Assembly: GCF_001816125.1 (NCBI RefSeq)
Contig: NZ_MDZA01000022.1
Span: 1-64,000 of the forward strand
DNA from: Hymenobacter coccineus
Lineage (GTDB): Bacteria > Bacteroidota > Bacteroidia > Cytophagales > Hymenobacteraceae
DNA length: 64,000 nucleotides
Direction: 5' to 3'
Within the stretch, counting starts at the first letter, position 1. The number at the start of each line of letters is the position of its first letter. The position numbers and the translations under genes are program-made. The notes below the pieces were generated by a model that had not been told where the DNA came from, searched no databases, and saw only the letters and a list, made by a program, of their open reading frames with translations. Below, in pieces: positions 52,718 to 61,168 of the stretch.

Positions 52718-53731
52718 TTAATCCCTTGCCGGGCCGGCCCAGTGCGCCACGGTGCGGGGCGCGCCGTCGGGCGTGTACAAAAGGCTGAGGGGCTGAGCGG
52801 GGTCGCGGTTGACGTCGGCGGGGGTGATGCCCCAGCGGTGCCACAGCTCGGCCAGGGCCTGGGCATAGGCCCCGTTTTCCCAGGGGTTGAAGATGGCCAC
52901 GCCCACGTCGTCAATCAGCGCATCGAACACCAAGTGGGTATCGCCGGGGCGCGGGTGGCGCGGGTAGAGGTCGGGCACCATGTGCAGCAGGTGCGCCGCG
53001 TAGTACACCCTGGCCTTGAACTCGGCCACCTGCACCGGGTGCAAAGGCCGCCGGGCGTCGGCGTACACCTGGCGCATGGCCTGGCCAATCAGGCCAATAT
53101 CAGCCAGGCAGGCCACGAGCACCGACCGGCCCATTTTAATGCTGAACACCAAGGTGTTGAGGTCGTCGTCGTACTCAAACGGCACGGTGTCCTCGGCGGG
53201 GTCCACTTCCAGCACGAACACCGAGCCGGGCACGAAGTCGGCGTACTCGGTGGGCACGCGCAGGCCCTGGAGCAACTGGAAAAACACCTGGAACTTGCGC
53301 AGCAGCGCCGCGTTTTCGGCCAGCGGGTAGCGGGGCCGGATGAGGGGCTCGAACTCGGTGAGCAGCTCGGTAATGAAGATGCCGTAGAACATTTTGCCTA
53401 GCCACAAAAACAGCGTGTCGTCGCCCAGGGCGCGCAGGGCTTCGGGGCCCTGGGCAGCGGCGGCGGCCACAGTTTCCTCCAGTTCTGCTAAGCGCGGGCG
53501 CACGGCCGCGCTGGTCGGCAAGCGCAGGTCGCGGAAGGCCACGGTGCTTTGGTCGAGCAGCTGAATGGGCCGGTCGGCCAGGTCGTAACGGGCTTGTAGC
53601 CAGTCGGCAAATACGGGCACGGTATCGTGGGGCCCCACGGGCTGGCCGCTGAGGAAGCACGTGGCGGGGCCGAAACGCATGCCCTCAAACGGGTCGTAGG
53701 GTGTGAGGTCGGCAGGGGTGAAATCGGGCAT
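52718..53731 (-). CDS. conserved hypothetical protein, 337 aa
   Basis: I do not recognise a domain. The protein is soluble, without a signal peptide or membrane helix, rich in acidic and aromatic residues, and has a single FGPATCFLSGQPVG segment near the N-terminus that could bind a metal through Cys, though no second Cys pair is seen. Codon use is typical of the genome. It is separated from odhA by about 230 nt and is probably transcribed alone. Confidence 0.7.
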   Translation of the reverse strand: MPDFTPADLTPYDPFEGMRFGPATCFLSGQPVGPHDTVPVFADWLQARYDLADRPIQLLDQSTVAFRDLRLPTSAAVRPRLAELEETVAAAAAQGPEALRALGDDTLFLWLGKMFYGIFITELLTEFEPLIRPRYPLAENAALLRKFQVFFQLLQGLRVPTEYADFVPGSVFVLEVDPAEDTVPFEYDDDLNTLVFSIKMGRSVLVACLADIGLIGQAMRQVYADARRPLHPVQVAEFKARVYYAAHLLHMVPDLYPRHPRPGDTHLVFDALIDDVGVAIFNPWENGAYAQALAELWHRWGITPADVNRDPAQPLSLLYTPDGAPRTVAHWAGPARD

Positions 53732-53848
53732 AAAAGCAAAAGCGCGAACCTAGCCGCGGCGGGCGGCAAAGTTCGCGCTTCTGCTTTTAGTTGTCCGTTG
53801 CCGGGTTGCTCGAAATAGTCTTACTATTTAACAACCAGCAACCTAGGC

Positions 53849-54253
53849 TTACCGCGAGAGCGAGTTAGCAGCTTTGCGCAGCAGCAGACCCAGGTTGCCG
53901 AGCGGGCCGGCGTAGCTGCCGGGGGCCGTTTCGGCTACCTTGATGGTTTCGGCGCTGAGGCTGGCCAGCAGTTCGGCTACTTCGTGCGAAGCGGCGTTGG
54001 GGTTGCTCAGCAGTTCGCCAAGCTGGCTCACTTCCTGGGTGATTTTGGCCAGGCCGGGGCGGTCGGAGGCGGCCAATACGGCGGCCCAGCGCTCAATTTC
54101 GGTGCTGCCGGGGCCTTCGGCTTTGGCGGGCAAGCCGTTGCTAAGCAGGGCGATGGTATCGTCGAGCACGGCGGTGGCCTGCTGGTCGCTCACGGGCATG
54201 GGCTGCGGGGTGGGCTGGGCGGCGTTGGACGGGGTGGCGGCGGTAGAATCCAT
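53849..54253 (-). CDS. hypothetical helical protein, 134 aa
   Basis: Starts at the ATG at 54253. The first 30 residues are Thr/Ala/Pro/Gln-rich and probably disordered; the rest is predicted helical (LAKITQEVSQLGELLSN, HEVAELLASLSAETIKV). There is no signal peptide or known motif. The frame is open 72 nt further upstream, but that stretch is not protein-like. Confidence 0.65.
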   Translation of the reverse strand: MDSTAATPSNAAQPTPQPMPVSDQQATAVLDDTIALLSNGLPAKAEGPGSTEIERWAAVLAASDRPGLAKITQEVSQLGELLSNPNAASHEVAELLASLSAETIKVAETAPGSYAGPLGNLGLLLRKAANSLSR

Positions 54254-54411
54254 GGGGAGGGTATTTAGAGGGATTATGTGGTGGGCTATACTTGCCGGCC
54301 GCCCAAAAAGTTGAAAAGCCACCACTCGCTCCCCCGGTTGGGTTACCTTTTAGCAGTACGGTTGATTAACGGGTGAATTCTCACTCCACTAACATTTAAA
54401 CTTACCGCACC

Positions 54412-54864
54412 ATGCAAGTTTCCTTCAAAACCCTGATTGCTGCCGCCGCCGTTGCCCTGTCCGCCACCGCTTGCAGCACCGACACCACCAAAACCACCGA
54501 GCAGACCCCCGAGGGTGCTACCACGACCACCACGACCAGCGTGGAGCCTTCGGCCGACATGAATGCCGCTGGTGACAAGATGGACGCCGCTGGCAACAAA
54601 ATGGAAGCCAAGATGGACGCCGCTGGCAACAAGATCGAAGCCACGGCCAATGAGGCCGGTGCCAAGATGGACGCCGCTGGCGAGAAAATGGGTGCTAAAA
54701 TGGACGCCGCCGGCGACAAAATGAGCGCCAATGCTGCCGAAGCCAAAGCCGACACCAAAGACGCCCTGAACAAAGCCGGCAACCGCATGGACGCCATGGG
54801 TGACGCCGCCGCCAAGTCGGCCCGCGAAACCAAAGCCAACATGAAGCAGAGCATGAACAACTAA
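54412..54864 (+). CDS. lipoprotein with LEA/apolipoprotein-like amphipathic repeats
   Basis: A 150-residue lipoprotein (signal ends AVALSATAC, Cys22) with a Thr-rich linker and then about 90 residues of a repeated DAAGxKM(E/G)AKM unit (KMDAAGNKMEAKMDAAGNK). The repeats give a continuous charged amphipathic helix like those of LEA-type desiccation or envelope-stress proteins. A clear terminator follows. The function is inferred only from composition. Confidence 0.75.
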   Translation: MQVSFKTLIAAAAVALSATACSTDTTKTTEQTPEGATTTTTTSVEPSADMNAAGDKMDAAGNKMEAKMDAAGNKIEATANEAGAKMDAAGEKMGAKMDAAGDKMSANAAEAKADTKDALNKAGNRMDAMGDAAAKSARETKANMKQSMNN

Positions 54865-54888
54865 GCAACCGGCTCGCGCCGCTGCGCC

Positions 54889-54924
54889 AAAAGCCTGGGC
54901 CCCAGTGGGGTTCAGGCTTTTTTT
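54889..54924 (+). terminator. Rho-independent terminator
   Basis: AAAAGCCTGGGCCCC and GGGGTTCAGGCTTTT with a 3-nt loop, followed by TTT, after the repeat lipoprotein gene. Confidence 0.88.
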
Positions 54925-54985
54925 ATGTGTCAAAATTGGTCATACTGACCGCCCGCGATACTTCCTGGCTGATTCAAACAGCCCC

Positions 54986-56521
54986 TCAGCTGGTGGCTAC
55001 TTCCAGCAGTACCTCGTAGTAGGGGCGGCCCAACATGCGGGCGCGCAGCCAAGCGTAGAAGCTCTGGATTTGCAGGTCTTCGCGCTCTAAGGGCCAGAAT
55101 TCGGGCATGCGGGCCACTTTTTGGGCAAAGGCGGGGCGCTGGGCCACGGCGGGGTCTTCCAGGATTTCGTGCACCAGGGCCAGGTAGCTGAGCACGTAGC
55201 GGTAGGGGCCGCCGGCCGCCGGGGCCCCATCCGGCCCGGCCGGGAACCGCTCGCGCAGGCCGCGGTCGATGGCCCGCAGGCGCCCCAGGGCCACATCGGC
55301 CGCGCCCAGCTCAAGCTGGATGAGCAGCTCGCCGAGGTTGCGGTTTAGCAGCCACTCCAGGCCCAGGTGCTGCTCCAGCCAGTGGTCGGTGCGGCCCAGG
55401 CGCAGCAGCACGTGGTTGGCCTTCTGGAAGCTGCCTTCGGCGAAGTAGTGAAACGTGAGCTGGAGCCGGGCCGTGAGGGCGGCCAGCTCGGGCAGGGCCG
55501 GCGCGGCGCGCAGGGCTCCTTCGAGCAGGGCAATGCTCTCGGCGTTGCGCTGCAAAAAGGCGTAGTTGGCGGCCAGCAAAAACGTGAACCGGGGCCCAAA
55601 CTCGGCCAGCGGCCGGCCGCCGTCGGCCAGCACGGCCCGCCCCTGCTCGAGGTAACGCACCGACTCGGCGAAGTGGCGCGTGCGGTACAGGGCATGGGCC
55701 AGCATGTAGAGCAGCCGCAGCTGGTAGCCGCGCTGGGCCGGCGCGAAGCCGTGGCGGCGCGCCATCAGCCCGTAACAGCGCTCGGCAAAGGGCGCGAACG
55801 AGGCAAAATCGCGCCGCACCAGCATGCCGCTGCGCGCAATGCTCAGCAGCCGGCACAGCAGCGAGGGCGAGCGGGCGAAGGCTTCCTGCAAGTCGTACTC
55901 GGCCAGGATTTCCTGCACAATGGCGTCGAACGCCGCCGCCGGGCGGCCCTGGGTGCGGGCCTCGCGCAGGCGGTGGCGCAGCAGGCTGTCGGCAATGTTG
56001 GCGCGCTCCTCCTCGTCGGCGGCTTTTTTGTTGGCGTGGCGGCGGCGCAGCACGTCGGGCAGGGGCTCGGCGTGGGGCGTGCCGGCGTGCTGGATTTGCA
56101 GGTTGTACACCGCGTTCAGGGCCTCGTACTGCTCGTGGTCGCGGGCCTGCTTTTCGGCCTTGCGCAGCGTGCCCCAGGCCAGGCGCGGCACGCCGGCCCC
56201 GAACAGGTACTGGGCCAGGGTGAGGTGGCCGCGCACGGCGGCGGCGGCCGTGGCATCGTGCTGGCGCTGGCGCAGCACTAAAAAATCGGTGAGGTGCAGC
56301 AGCAGGCGCTTGCGCACGGCGTAGTAGGCCCCGGCGTTGGGCGCGGCCGGGTAGAGGCGCGCCACCAGGGCGGCGGGCGCCAGGGCGGGGCCGGTGAGCA
56401 GCTCGTAGAGGCGCACATCTTGCCGGCCGGCCACCCGCTGGCGCTGGCGCAGCAGAAAGCGCGCGAACTCAATGCGGTCGTCGGGGCTGAGGGTGAGCAG
56501 GGCAGTGCGGAGGTCGTCCAT
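54986..56521 (-). CDS. large conserved hypothetical protein, 511 aa (helical repeats)
   Basis: The soluble protein starts at the ATG at 56521 (a TTG lies 9 nt earlier). It is almost wholly alpha-helical and Ala/Leu/Arg-rich, with regularly spaced helix pairs that resemble TPR-like repeats (for example LLYMLAHALYRTRHFAESVR and YLEQGRAVLADGG). No catalytic motif is seen. It is possibly a scaffold or regulator. It is divergent from the secreted-protein gene at 56745. Confidence 0.7.
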   Translation of the reverse strand: MDDLRTALLTLSPDDRIEFARFLLRQRQRVAGRQDVRLYELLTGPALAPAALVARLYPAAPNAGAYYAVRKRLLLHLTDFLVLRQRQHDATAAAAVRGHLTLAQYLFGAGVPRLAWGTLRKAEKQARDHEQYEALNAVYNLQIQHAGTPHAEPLPDVLRRRHANKKAADEEERANIADSLLRHRLREARTQGRPAAAFDAIVQEILAEYDLQEAFARSPSLLCRLLSIARSGMLVRRDFASFAPFAERCYGLMARRHGFAPAQRGYQLRLLYMLAHALYRTRHFAESVRYLEQGRAVLADGGRPLAEFGPRFTFLLAANYAFLQRNAESIALLEGALRAAPALPELAALTARLQLTFHYFAEGSFQKANHVLLRLGRTDHWLEQHLGLEWLLNRNLGELLIQLELGAADVALGRLRAIDRGLRERFPAGPDGAPAAGGPYRYVLSYLALVHEILEDPAVAQRPAFAQKVARMPEFWPLEREDLQIQSFYAWLRARMLGRPYYEVLLEVATS

Positions 56522-56744
56522 GGGCTGCAAAGGAAGCGCACAACCGGGCCCGATTTTACCGAGGCCCGGGAATATAGTGGTTTGGCCAAATATCGAATAT
56601 TATTCATTCAAATAGCTGATAATCATGGGGTATTTTACCCTTGCTTGGCTGGTGCAAAAGTCCGACAACCTGATTTTTTGGTGAACGGAGCGAGCCCGGG
56701 GGCCCCACACCTTTGGGCTACCTCTTCACCTAACCCCCTCCCCC

Positions 56745-57530
56745 ATGTCGCTCCGTCTACTTTTCCTGTCCCTGGCCCTGCTGCTCGCCGCCGGCCGGGC
56801 CCGCGCCCAAGACCTACTCACCAAGCGCAACGGCGACGAGGTGCAGGTGAAAATCCTGGAAATCACGCCGCTGGAAGTGAAGTTCCGCCGCACCGACAAC
56901 CCCGACGGCCCGCTCATCAGCGTGTACAAAACCGAGGTGTTCATGATTCGCTACGCCAACGGCGCCAAGGAAGTGTTTGGGGTTGCGCCCGCCCCAGGGG
57001 CCCCGTACCTGGCCGGCCCGCCGCGGCCCGCGGCCCCCGCGCCCACCCCGCACACGGGCCCCGACGTGCCCGGCGACGTGGTGTTCCCCGATGAGGAAGT
57101 GCACCTCAGCGGCCCGCGCATTGGCTTCACCGTGCTCACCGCCGGGCCCCTGAACCGGGGCCGGCAGGAGGCGGGCTACCACGACCTCAACCCGTTCCTC
57201 ACGCAGTTTGGGTGGCAGTTCGAAACGCGCTTGTTCCGGCTCCCCAACGGCGTGAGCGGCCTGGCCGAGTTCGTGCCGCTGGTGGGCGGGCTGGAGCAGA
57301 ACAAGTTCATCCCCAGCATCAGCGGCATCCTGGGCATCCGGGGACCCAAGGGGTTCGAATTCGGGCTGGGGCCCAACCTGACGCCCCTCGGGGCCAATAT
57401 CGTGCTGGCGCTGGGCACGTCGTTTCGCAGCAAGAGCGGCCTCAACTTCCCCGTGAACCTGGCCGTGGTGCCCGGCAACGGCGGGGCCCGCATCAGCCTG
57501 CTGGTGGGCTTCAACTCGCGCCACCGGTAG
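56745..57530 (+). CDS. secreted protein with EVFxIRYANG domain
   Basis: The 261-residue precursor has a signal peptide ending GRARAQ. Residues about 25-80 form a small beta domain (LLTKRNGDEVQVKILEITPL ... KTEVFMIRYANGAKEV) that also occurs in the next gene. A Pro/Ala linker and a C-terminal beta-rich half follow, the latter with alternating hydrophobic residues as in a small outer-membrane barrel. The family is common in Bacteroidota and uncharacterised. Confidence 0.7.
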   Translation: MSLRLLFLSLALLLAAGRARAQDLLTKRNGDEVQVKILEITPLEVKFRRTDNPDGPLISVYKTEVFMIRYANGAKEVFGVAPAPGAPYLAGPPRPAAPAPTPHTGPDVPGDVVFPDEEVHLSGPRIGFTVLTAGPLNRGRQEAGYHDLNPFLTQFGWQFETRLFRLPNGVSGLAEFVPLVGGLEQNKFIPSISGILGIRGPKGFEFGLGPNLTPLGANIVLALGTSFRSKSGLNFPVNLAVVPGNGGARISLLVGFNSRHR

Positions 57531-57571
57531 CAATCAAATTATTGAATATCAGTTACTTGATTTATAAAACC

Positions 57572-58201
57572 ATGCAAAAGATCTTGTTGCTACTCGTGCT
57601 GGTGGGGGCCTTGCGGCCCGCCCGCGCCTCGGCCCAGGCGGCCCCCGGCCCCGATACCATTTTGCGCCTCGACGGGCAGGAAATCCAGGGCCGCGTGGTG
57701 GTCCTCACGCCCACCGAATTGCGCTACCTGCCCGCTGCCCCGGCCCCGCCCGATACGCTGGCGCTGCCCGTGGCCGAGGTATTTCTCATCCGCTACGCCA
57801 ACGGCACCCGCGAAGTGCTGCACCCCGAAACCGCTAACGCGGGCCCCGCCGACTTGCTGCTGGGCCTTAATACCCGGCAGCGGGATTCACTGGGCCGACG
57901 CGACGCGGCCACGCACTACCGCAACCCGGGGGCCTTGTGGGGCACATTCGGGGCCACCTTGTATGCGGGGCCAATAGTTGGCGTGGTGATGCCGGCCCTC
58001 GTGGGCCGAGCCAGCGTGAAGGCCCGCAACCTCCGGGCTCCGCAGCCGGCGTTGCTCGGCGACGCCGATTACCAACGCGGCTACCAGCAGCAGGCCAACC
58101 GCACCAAGCACCAGCAGACTTGGACCGGCTACGGCACCGGCGTGGGGGCGTGGGTAGTACTGGTGGCCGTGATATTGTCAGCGGCTATTTCTAACTGGTA
58201 A
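57572..58201 (+). CDS. secreted/membrane protein with EVFxIRYANG domain
   Basis: A 209-residue paralogue of the preceding protein in its N-terminal domain (RLDGQEIQGRVVVLTPTELR ... VAEVFLIRYANGTREV), after a signal peptide ending ASAQ. Downstream there is a Gly-rich hydrophobic segment (GTFGATLYAGPIVGVVMPAL) and a C-terminal membrane helix (VGAWVVLVAVILSAAI). It starts 42 nt after its neighbour, so the two probably form an operon. Confidence 0.7.
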   Translation: MQKILLLLVLVGALRPARASAQAAPGPDTILRLDGQEIQGRVVVLTPTELRYLPAAPAPPDTLALPVAEVFLIRYANGTREVLHPETANAGPADLLLGLNTRQRDSLGRRDAATHYRNPGALWGTFGATLYAGPIVGVVMPALVGRASVKARNLRAPQPALLGDADYQRGYQQQANRTKHQQTWTGYGTGVGAWVVLVAVILSAAISNW

Positions 58202-58257
58202 AGGGCATTGGGGCCCCACAGCTTCGCTTGACTACCAGCTAACTGCTCACTTCTATT

Positions 58258-59028
58258 ATGAAAACCAAATCTTTACTATTCGTTTGCGGGGCCCTGCTGA
58301 CCGGCTGCACGGTGTATGCGCCCATGCAGCCGACCGTGACCACAATCAGCCGGGCGGGGCAGGTGGAAACGAGCGCCTCCGTGCAGCTGAGCGGGCGGGT
58401 GGAAGCCGGGGCCCTGTATTCGCCGCTTCCGCACGTGCTGGTGGAGGGCAGCGGCACGTACCGGCCGCACCTGAGCGGCGGCGATTCCACGTTTTTCAGT
58501 ACCCGGCAGTGGGAGGCGGGCGCCGGCACGTACTGGCTCCTAGGCAAGTCGTGGCTGGTGAGCGGCCTAGCGGGCGGCGGCTACGCGGCCACCGAGCGGC
58601 TGTCGAATGAGCCGTTTGGAAAAACGCCGCTGCTGCGGGCGCGCTACGGCAAGCTGTTTGGCCAGGTGGGCATCGACTACTGGCCCTTCCGCAACGGGTC
58701 CTGCGGCGTGGTTTACCGTTTCACGCAGTTGCGTTTCGATGAGCTGACGTTTTACCAGCCCGCTTACCAAGGCTCCGTGGCAAACCGAGTCATGGGCCGC
58801 CACGAGGTACTGGTGTACGGCCGCCGCGGCCTGGCCTGGGGCCAGCCGCACCGCTGGCAAGTTCAGTCGGCCATTGGCTGCTCGCTCGGCACCCGGCCGC
58901 TGCACACCGACGAGCCCTTCGAAACCACGCGCATCCGCTTCCCGGTGCTGCTGCTCAGCATGGGCTTGGTGTATTGCCCGGCGCTAGGGCGGGCGGATGC
59001 CCACTCCGCCGGCAAGCGCGCCGAGTAG
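58258..59028 (+). CDS. outer-membrane lipoprotein, beta-barrel-like
   Basis: A 256-residue lipoprotein (GALLTGCTVYAP, Cys17). The mature part is rich in alternating aromatic and polar residues with Gly turns, as in small outer-membrane barrels (SASVQLSGRVEAGALYSPLP, LRARYGKLFGQVGIDYWPF). It follows the two EVF-domain genes at 57 nt and may belong to the same transcript. The function is unknown. Confidence 0.68.
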   Translation: MKTKSLLFVCGALLTGCTVYAPMQPTVTTISRAGQVETSASVQLSGRVEAGALYSPLPHVLVEGSGTYRPHLSGGDSTFFSTRQWEAGAGTYWLLGKSWLVSGLAGGGYAATERLSNEPFGKTPLLRARYGKLFGQVGIDYWPFRNGSCGVVYRFTQLRFDELTFYQPAYQGSVANRVMGRHEVLVYGRRGLAWGQPHRWQVQSAIGCSLGTRPLHTDEPFETTRIRFPVLLLSMGLVYCPALGRADAHSAGKRAE

Positions 59029-59159
59029 CCGCCGGGGGGCCCAATAAAATTCTGGCTTCCAACCGGCCGGCGCTAACCTAAGCAGAAGCGTGGCCGTACA
59101 ACTGCCCATAACCTTCCTTCCCACCCCGCATATTTCTTCAACCTTAAATATTCCCCGTC

Positions 59160-59594
59160 ATGGACGTTAACAGCAACAAAATCAACGACGATACCGAACT
59201 GCAAGGCCGCGGCAACTGGAACCAGCTGAAAGGCGAAGCCAAGCAGAAGTGGGCCGGCCTGACCGACGACGACCTGACCTACGCCGATGGCAAGCAGGAC
59301 GAGTGGTTTGGCAAGCTGCAAGAGAAAACCGGTAGCACGATTGACGAAATCAAGAACTGGTTCAACGACAAAACCAGCAGCGCTGATACCCAGGCCGGTG
59401 TGAAGAGCACCGAGTACCAGGCCCGCGGCAACTGGAACCAAGTGAAGGGTGAAGCCAAGCAGAAGTGGGGCAACCTCACCGATGATGACCTGACCTACGA
59501 GGAAGGTAAGCAGGACGAGTGGTTCGGCCAATTGCAAGAGAAAACCGGCCACGCCATTGACGACATCAAAGACTGGTTCCACAAGACGTTCTAA
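59160..59594 (+). CDS. CsbD-like stress protein with two tandem domains
   Basis: A 144-residue acidic protein made of two copies of a CsbD-like unit: RGNWNQLKGEAKQKWAGLTD at about residues 17-36 and RGNWNQVKGEAKQKWGNLTD at about 86-105, each followed by DDLTY..GKQDEWFG.LQEKTG and an amphipathic helix. Most CsbD proteins have one copy of 60-70 residues, so this is an internal duplication. CsbD proteins are small general-stress proteins of unknown biochemical role. A terminator follows. Confidence 0.9.
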   Translation: MDVNSNKINDDTELQGRGNWNQLKGEAKQKWAGLTDDDLTYADGKQDEWFGKLQEKTGSTIDEIKNWFNDKTSSADTQAGVKSTEYQARGNWNQVKGEAKQKWGNLTDDDLTYEEGKQDEWFGQLQEKTGHAIDDIKDWFHKTF

Positions 59595-59621
59595 GTTAAC
59601 CCGAGTCCTTCCTTTCCCTTG

Positions 59622-59660
59622 AAAAGTGCCTCTTCCGTTCCGGAGGAGGCGCTTTTTTTT
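59622..59660 (+). terminator. Rho-independent terminator after the CsbD gene
   Basis: AAAAGTGCCTC and GAGGCGCTTTTTTTT pair across a CCG-TTC-CGG inner stem. It excludes a start for the next gene inside it. Confidence 0.9.
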
Positions 59661-59672
59661 AGCCCGCTGCCC

Positions 59673-60284
59673 ATGCGCTACGTTTCCCTCGACCTCGAAA
59701 CCAGTGGCTCCGACCCGTTGCGGCACCAAGTGCTGGAGTTGGCCGTGGCCATCGAAGACACCAAACGCCTGCGCCCGCTCGAGGAGCTGCCCACCTTCCG
59801 CCGCCTACTGGTGCACCCCGAGATTGTGGGCACGCCGGGGGCTCTGGTGCTGAATGCGCGCCTGCTGGCCGAGCTGGCCGACCCCGCCCTGGGGCCCCCG
59901 GCCGAGCGCTGCACGCCCGCCGAGGTGCTGCCGCAGCTGCGCGAATTCCTGGTGGCCCAAGGCTTCCGGCCCGACCCCAAGGACCGGGTGCGCTTCATCC
60001 TAGCGGGCAAAAACGTGGCCGTGTTCGACCTGTTGTTTTTGCAGCAGCTGCCGGGCTGGGGCACCATCATCAAGTCGGAGCCCGCCACCATCGACCCCGC
60101 GCTGCTCTACCTCAACTGGCGCAAAGACAGCCGCTTGCCCAGCATGGCCATTGCCAAGGCGCGCGCCCAATTTGAGGATACCACCGTGGCCCACGAAGCC
60201 TTGGCCGACGCCCTGGACGTGGTGCGCTTGCTACGCCCGTTCTACGAATTTGCGGTGTACAAGCGGGTGCGCGGCGAGGAGTAG
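59673..60284 (+). CDS. DnaQ-like 3'-5' exonuclease
   Basis: A 203-residue RNase H-fold exonuclease. Exo I is YVSLDLETSGSDPL (catalytic Asp and Glu), Exo II is in GKNVAVFDLLFL, and Exo III is VAHEALADALDVV (His/Asp). It is a stand-alone domain, so it may act in repair or RNA/oligonucleotide turnover. I start at the ATG at 59673 because an upstream in-frame ATG lies in the terminator hairpin. Confidence 0.82.
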   Translation: MRYVSLDLETSGSDPLRHQVLELAVAIEDTKRLRPLEELPTFRRLLVHPEIVGTPGALVLNARLLAELADPALGPPAERCTPAEVLPQLREFLVAQGFRPDPKDRVRFILAGKNVAVFDLLFLQQLPGWGTIIKSEPATIDPALLYLNWRKDSRLPSMAIAKARAQFEDTTVAHEALADALDVVRLLRPFYEFAVYKRVRGEE

Positions 60285-60403
60285 GGCCCCGGCGGGCGGC
60301 GAACTACTTTTGAAGCCCGCCGCGGGGCGGCCCCCGATGTTGCGTGGGGCCCCGCGGCCGCTTTCACTTCCCCCAGCCTTTAGCCTTTCCCGCCGCTCGC
60401 CCT

Positions 60404-60988
60404 GTGCAAACCATCACCGAAGAGGCCGCCGCGCAGCTCTGGGACGCCTTTCGCGGCGGCGAGGCCCGGGCGCTGGCCGCGCTCTTCGAGGCGTATTACG
60501 ATGCCTTATATGGCTACGGGCGGAAGCTGACCGGCGACGAAGAGCTGGTGAAGGACTGCATCCAGAACCTGTTCCAAAAGCTGTGGCAGCGGCGTGCCGG
60601 CCTGCGCGCCGTGCAGGTGGTGAAGGCGTACTTGTTTAAGGCCTTCCGCCACCACTTGGCCGACGAAACCCAGCGCTTGCAGCAGCAGCACGCGCTGCCC
60701 GCCGGCCCTGACTTGTTTGAAGTGACCTACTCGCACGAGGAGTTTCTTATCGCCGAGCAGCGCGACGCCGAGCAGCGCGCCCGCCTGCTGGGGGCCCTAA
60801 ACCGGCTATCCAAGCGCCAGCGCGAGGCGCTGTACCTCAAGTTTTTCGACGGCTTTTCTTACGAGCGCATTGCTGAGGTGATGGCGCTCAATACGCAATC
60901 GGTGCGCAACCTGGTTTTTAACGCTTTGAAAGCCGTCCGGCAGGTGATGCTGACTGCCTTAGTGCTGTGCCTGCTGGGCGAAGGCTAA
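60404..60988 (+). CDS. ECF-type sigma-70 factor
   Basis: A 194-residue sigma factor from a GTG start. Region 2 (LFEAYYDALYGYGRKLTGDE ... DCIQNLFQKLW) and region 4 (LSKRQREALYLKFFDGFSYE ... RIAEVMALNTQSVRNLV) are complete. It is followed by a FecR-type anti-sigma gene and a TonB receptor with an STN domain, the standard outer-membrane signalling trio. It probably activates the receptor operon on substrate binding. Confidence 0.9.
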   Translation: MQTITEEAAAQLWDAFRGGEARALAALFEAYYDALYGYGRKLTGDEELVKDCIQNLFQKLWQRRAGLRAVQVVKAYLFKAFRHHLADETQRLQQQHALPAGPDLFEVTYSHEEFLIAEQRDAEQRARLLGALNRLSKRQREALYLKFFDGFSYERIAEVMALNTQSVRNLVFNALKAVRQVMLTALVLCLLGEG

Positions 60989-61168
60989 AATCGGTGCGCC
61001 TGGGGGCCCTGCGCCGAAGCCTTTTAGGGCGGTGGCAAAAATATTTTTCGGAAGCAATGAGTATAAAAGCCGCCGGAGGCCGTGATGAATACGAACGGGG
61101 CACGATGACTTTACGAAGCTGCCGCGCCCGGCCCGGTTAGGGCCCCACGTTCCGCCTGCCTCTCGCTT

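Noticed and set aside
59619-59672. Earlier ATG for the exonuclease gene
   Set aside because: It lies inside the terminator hairpin of the CsbD gene.
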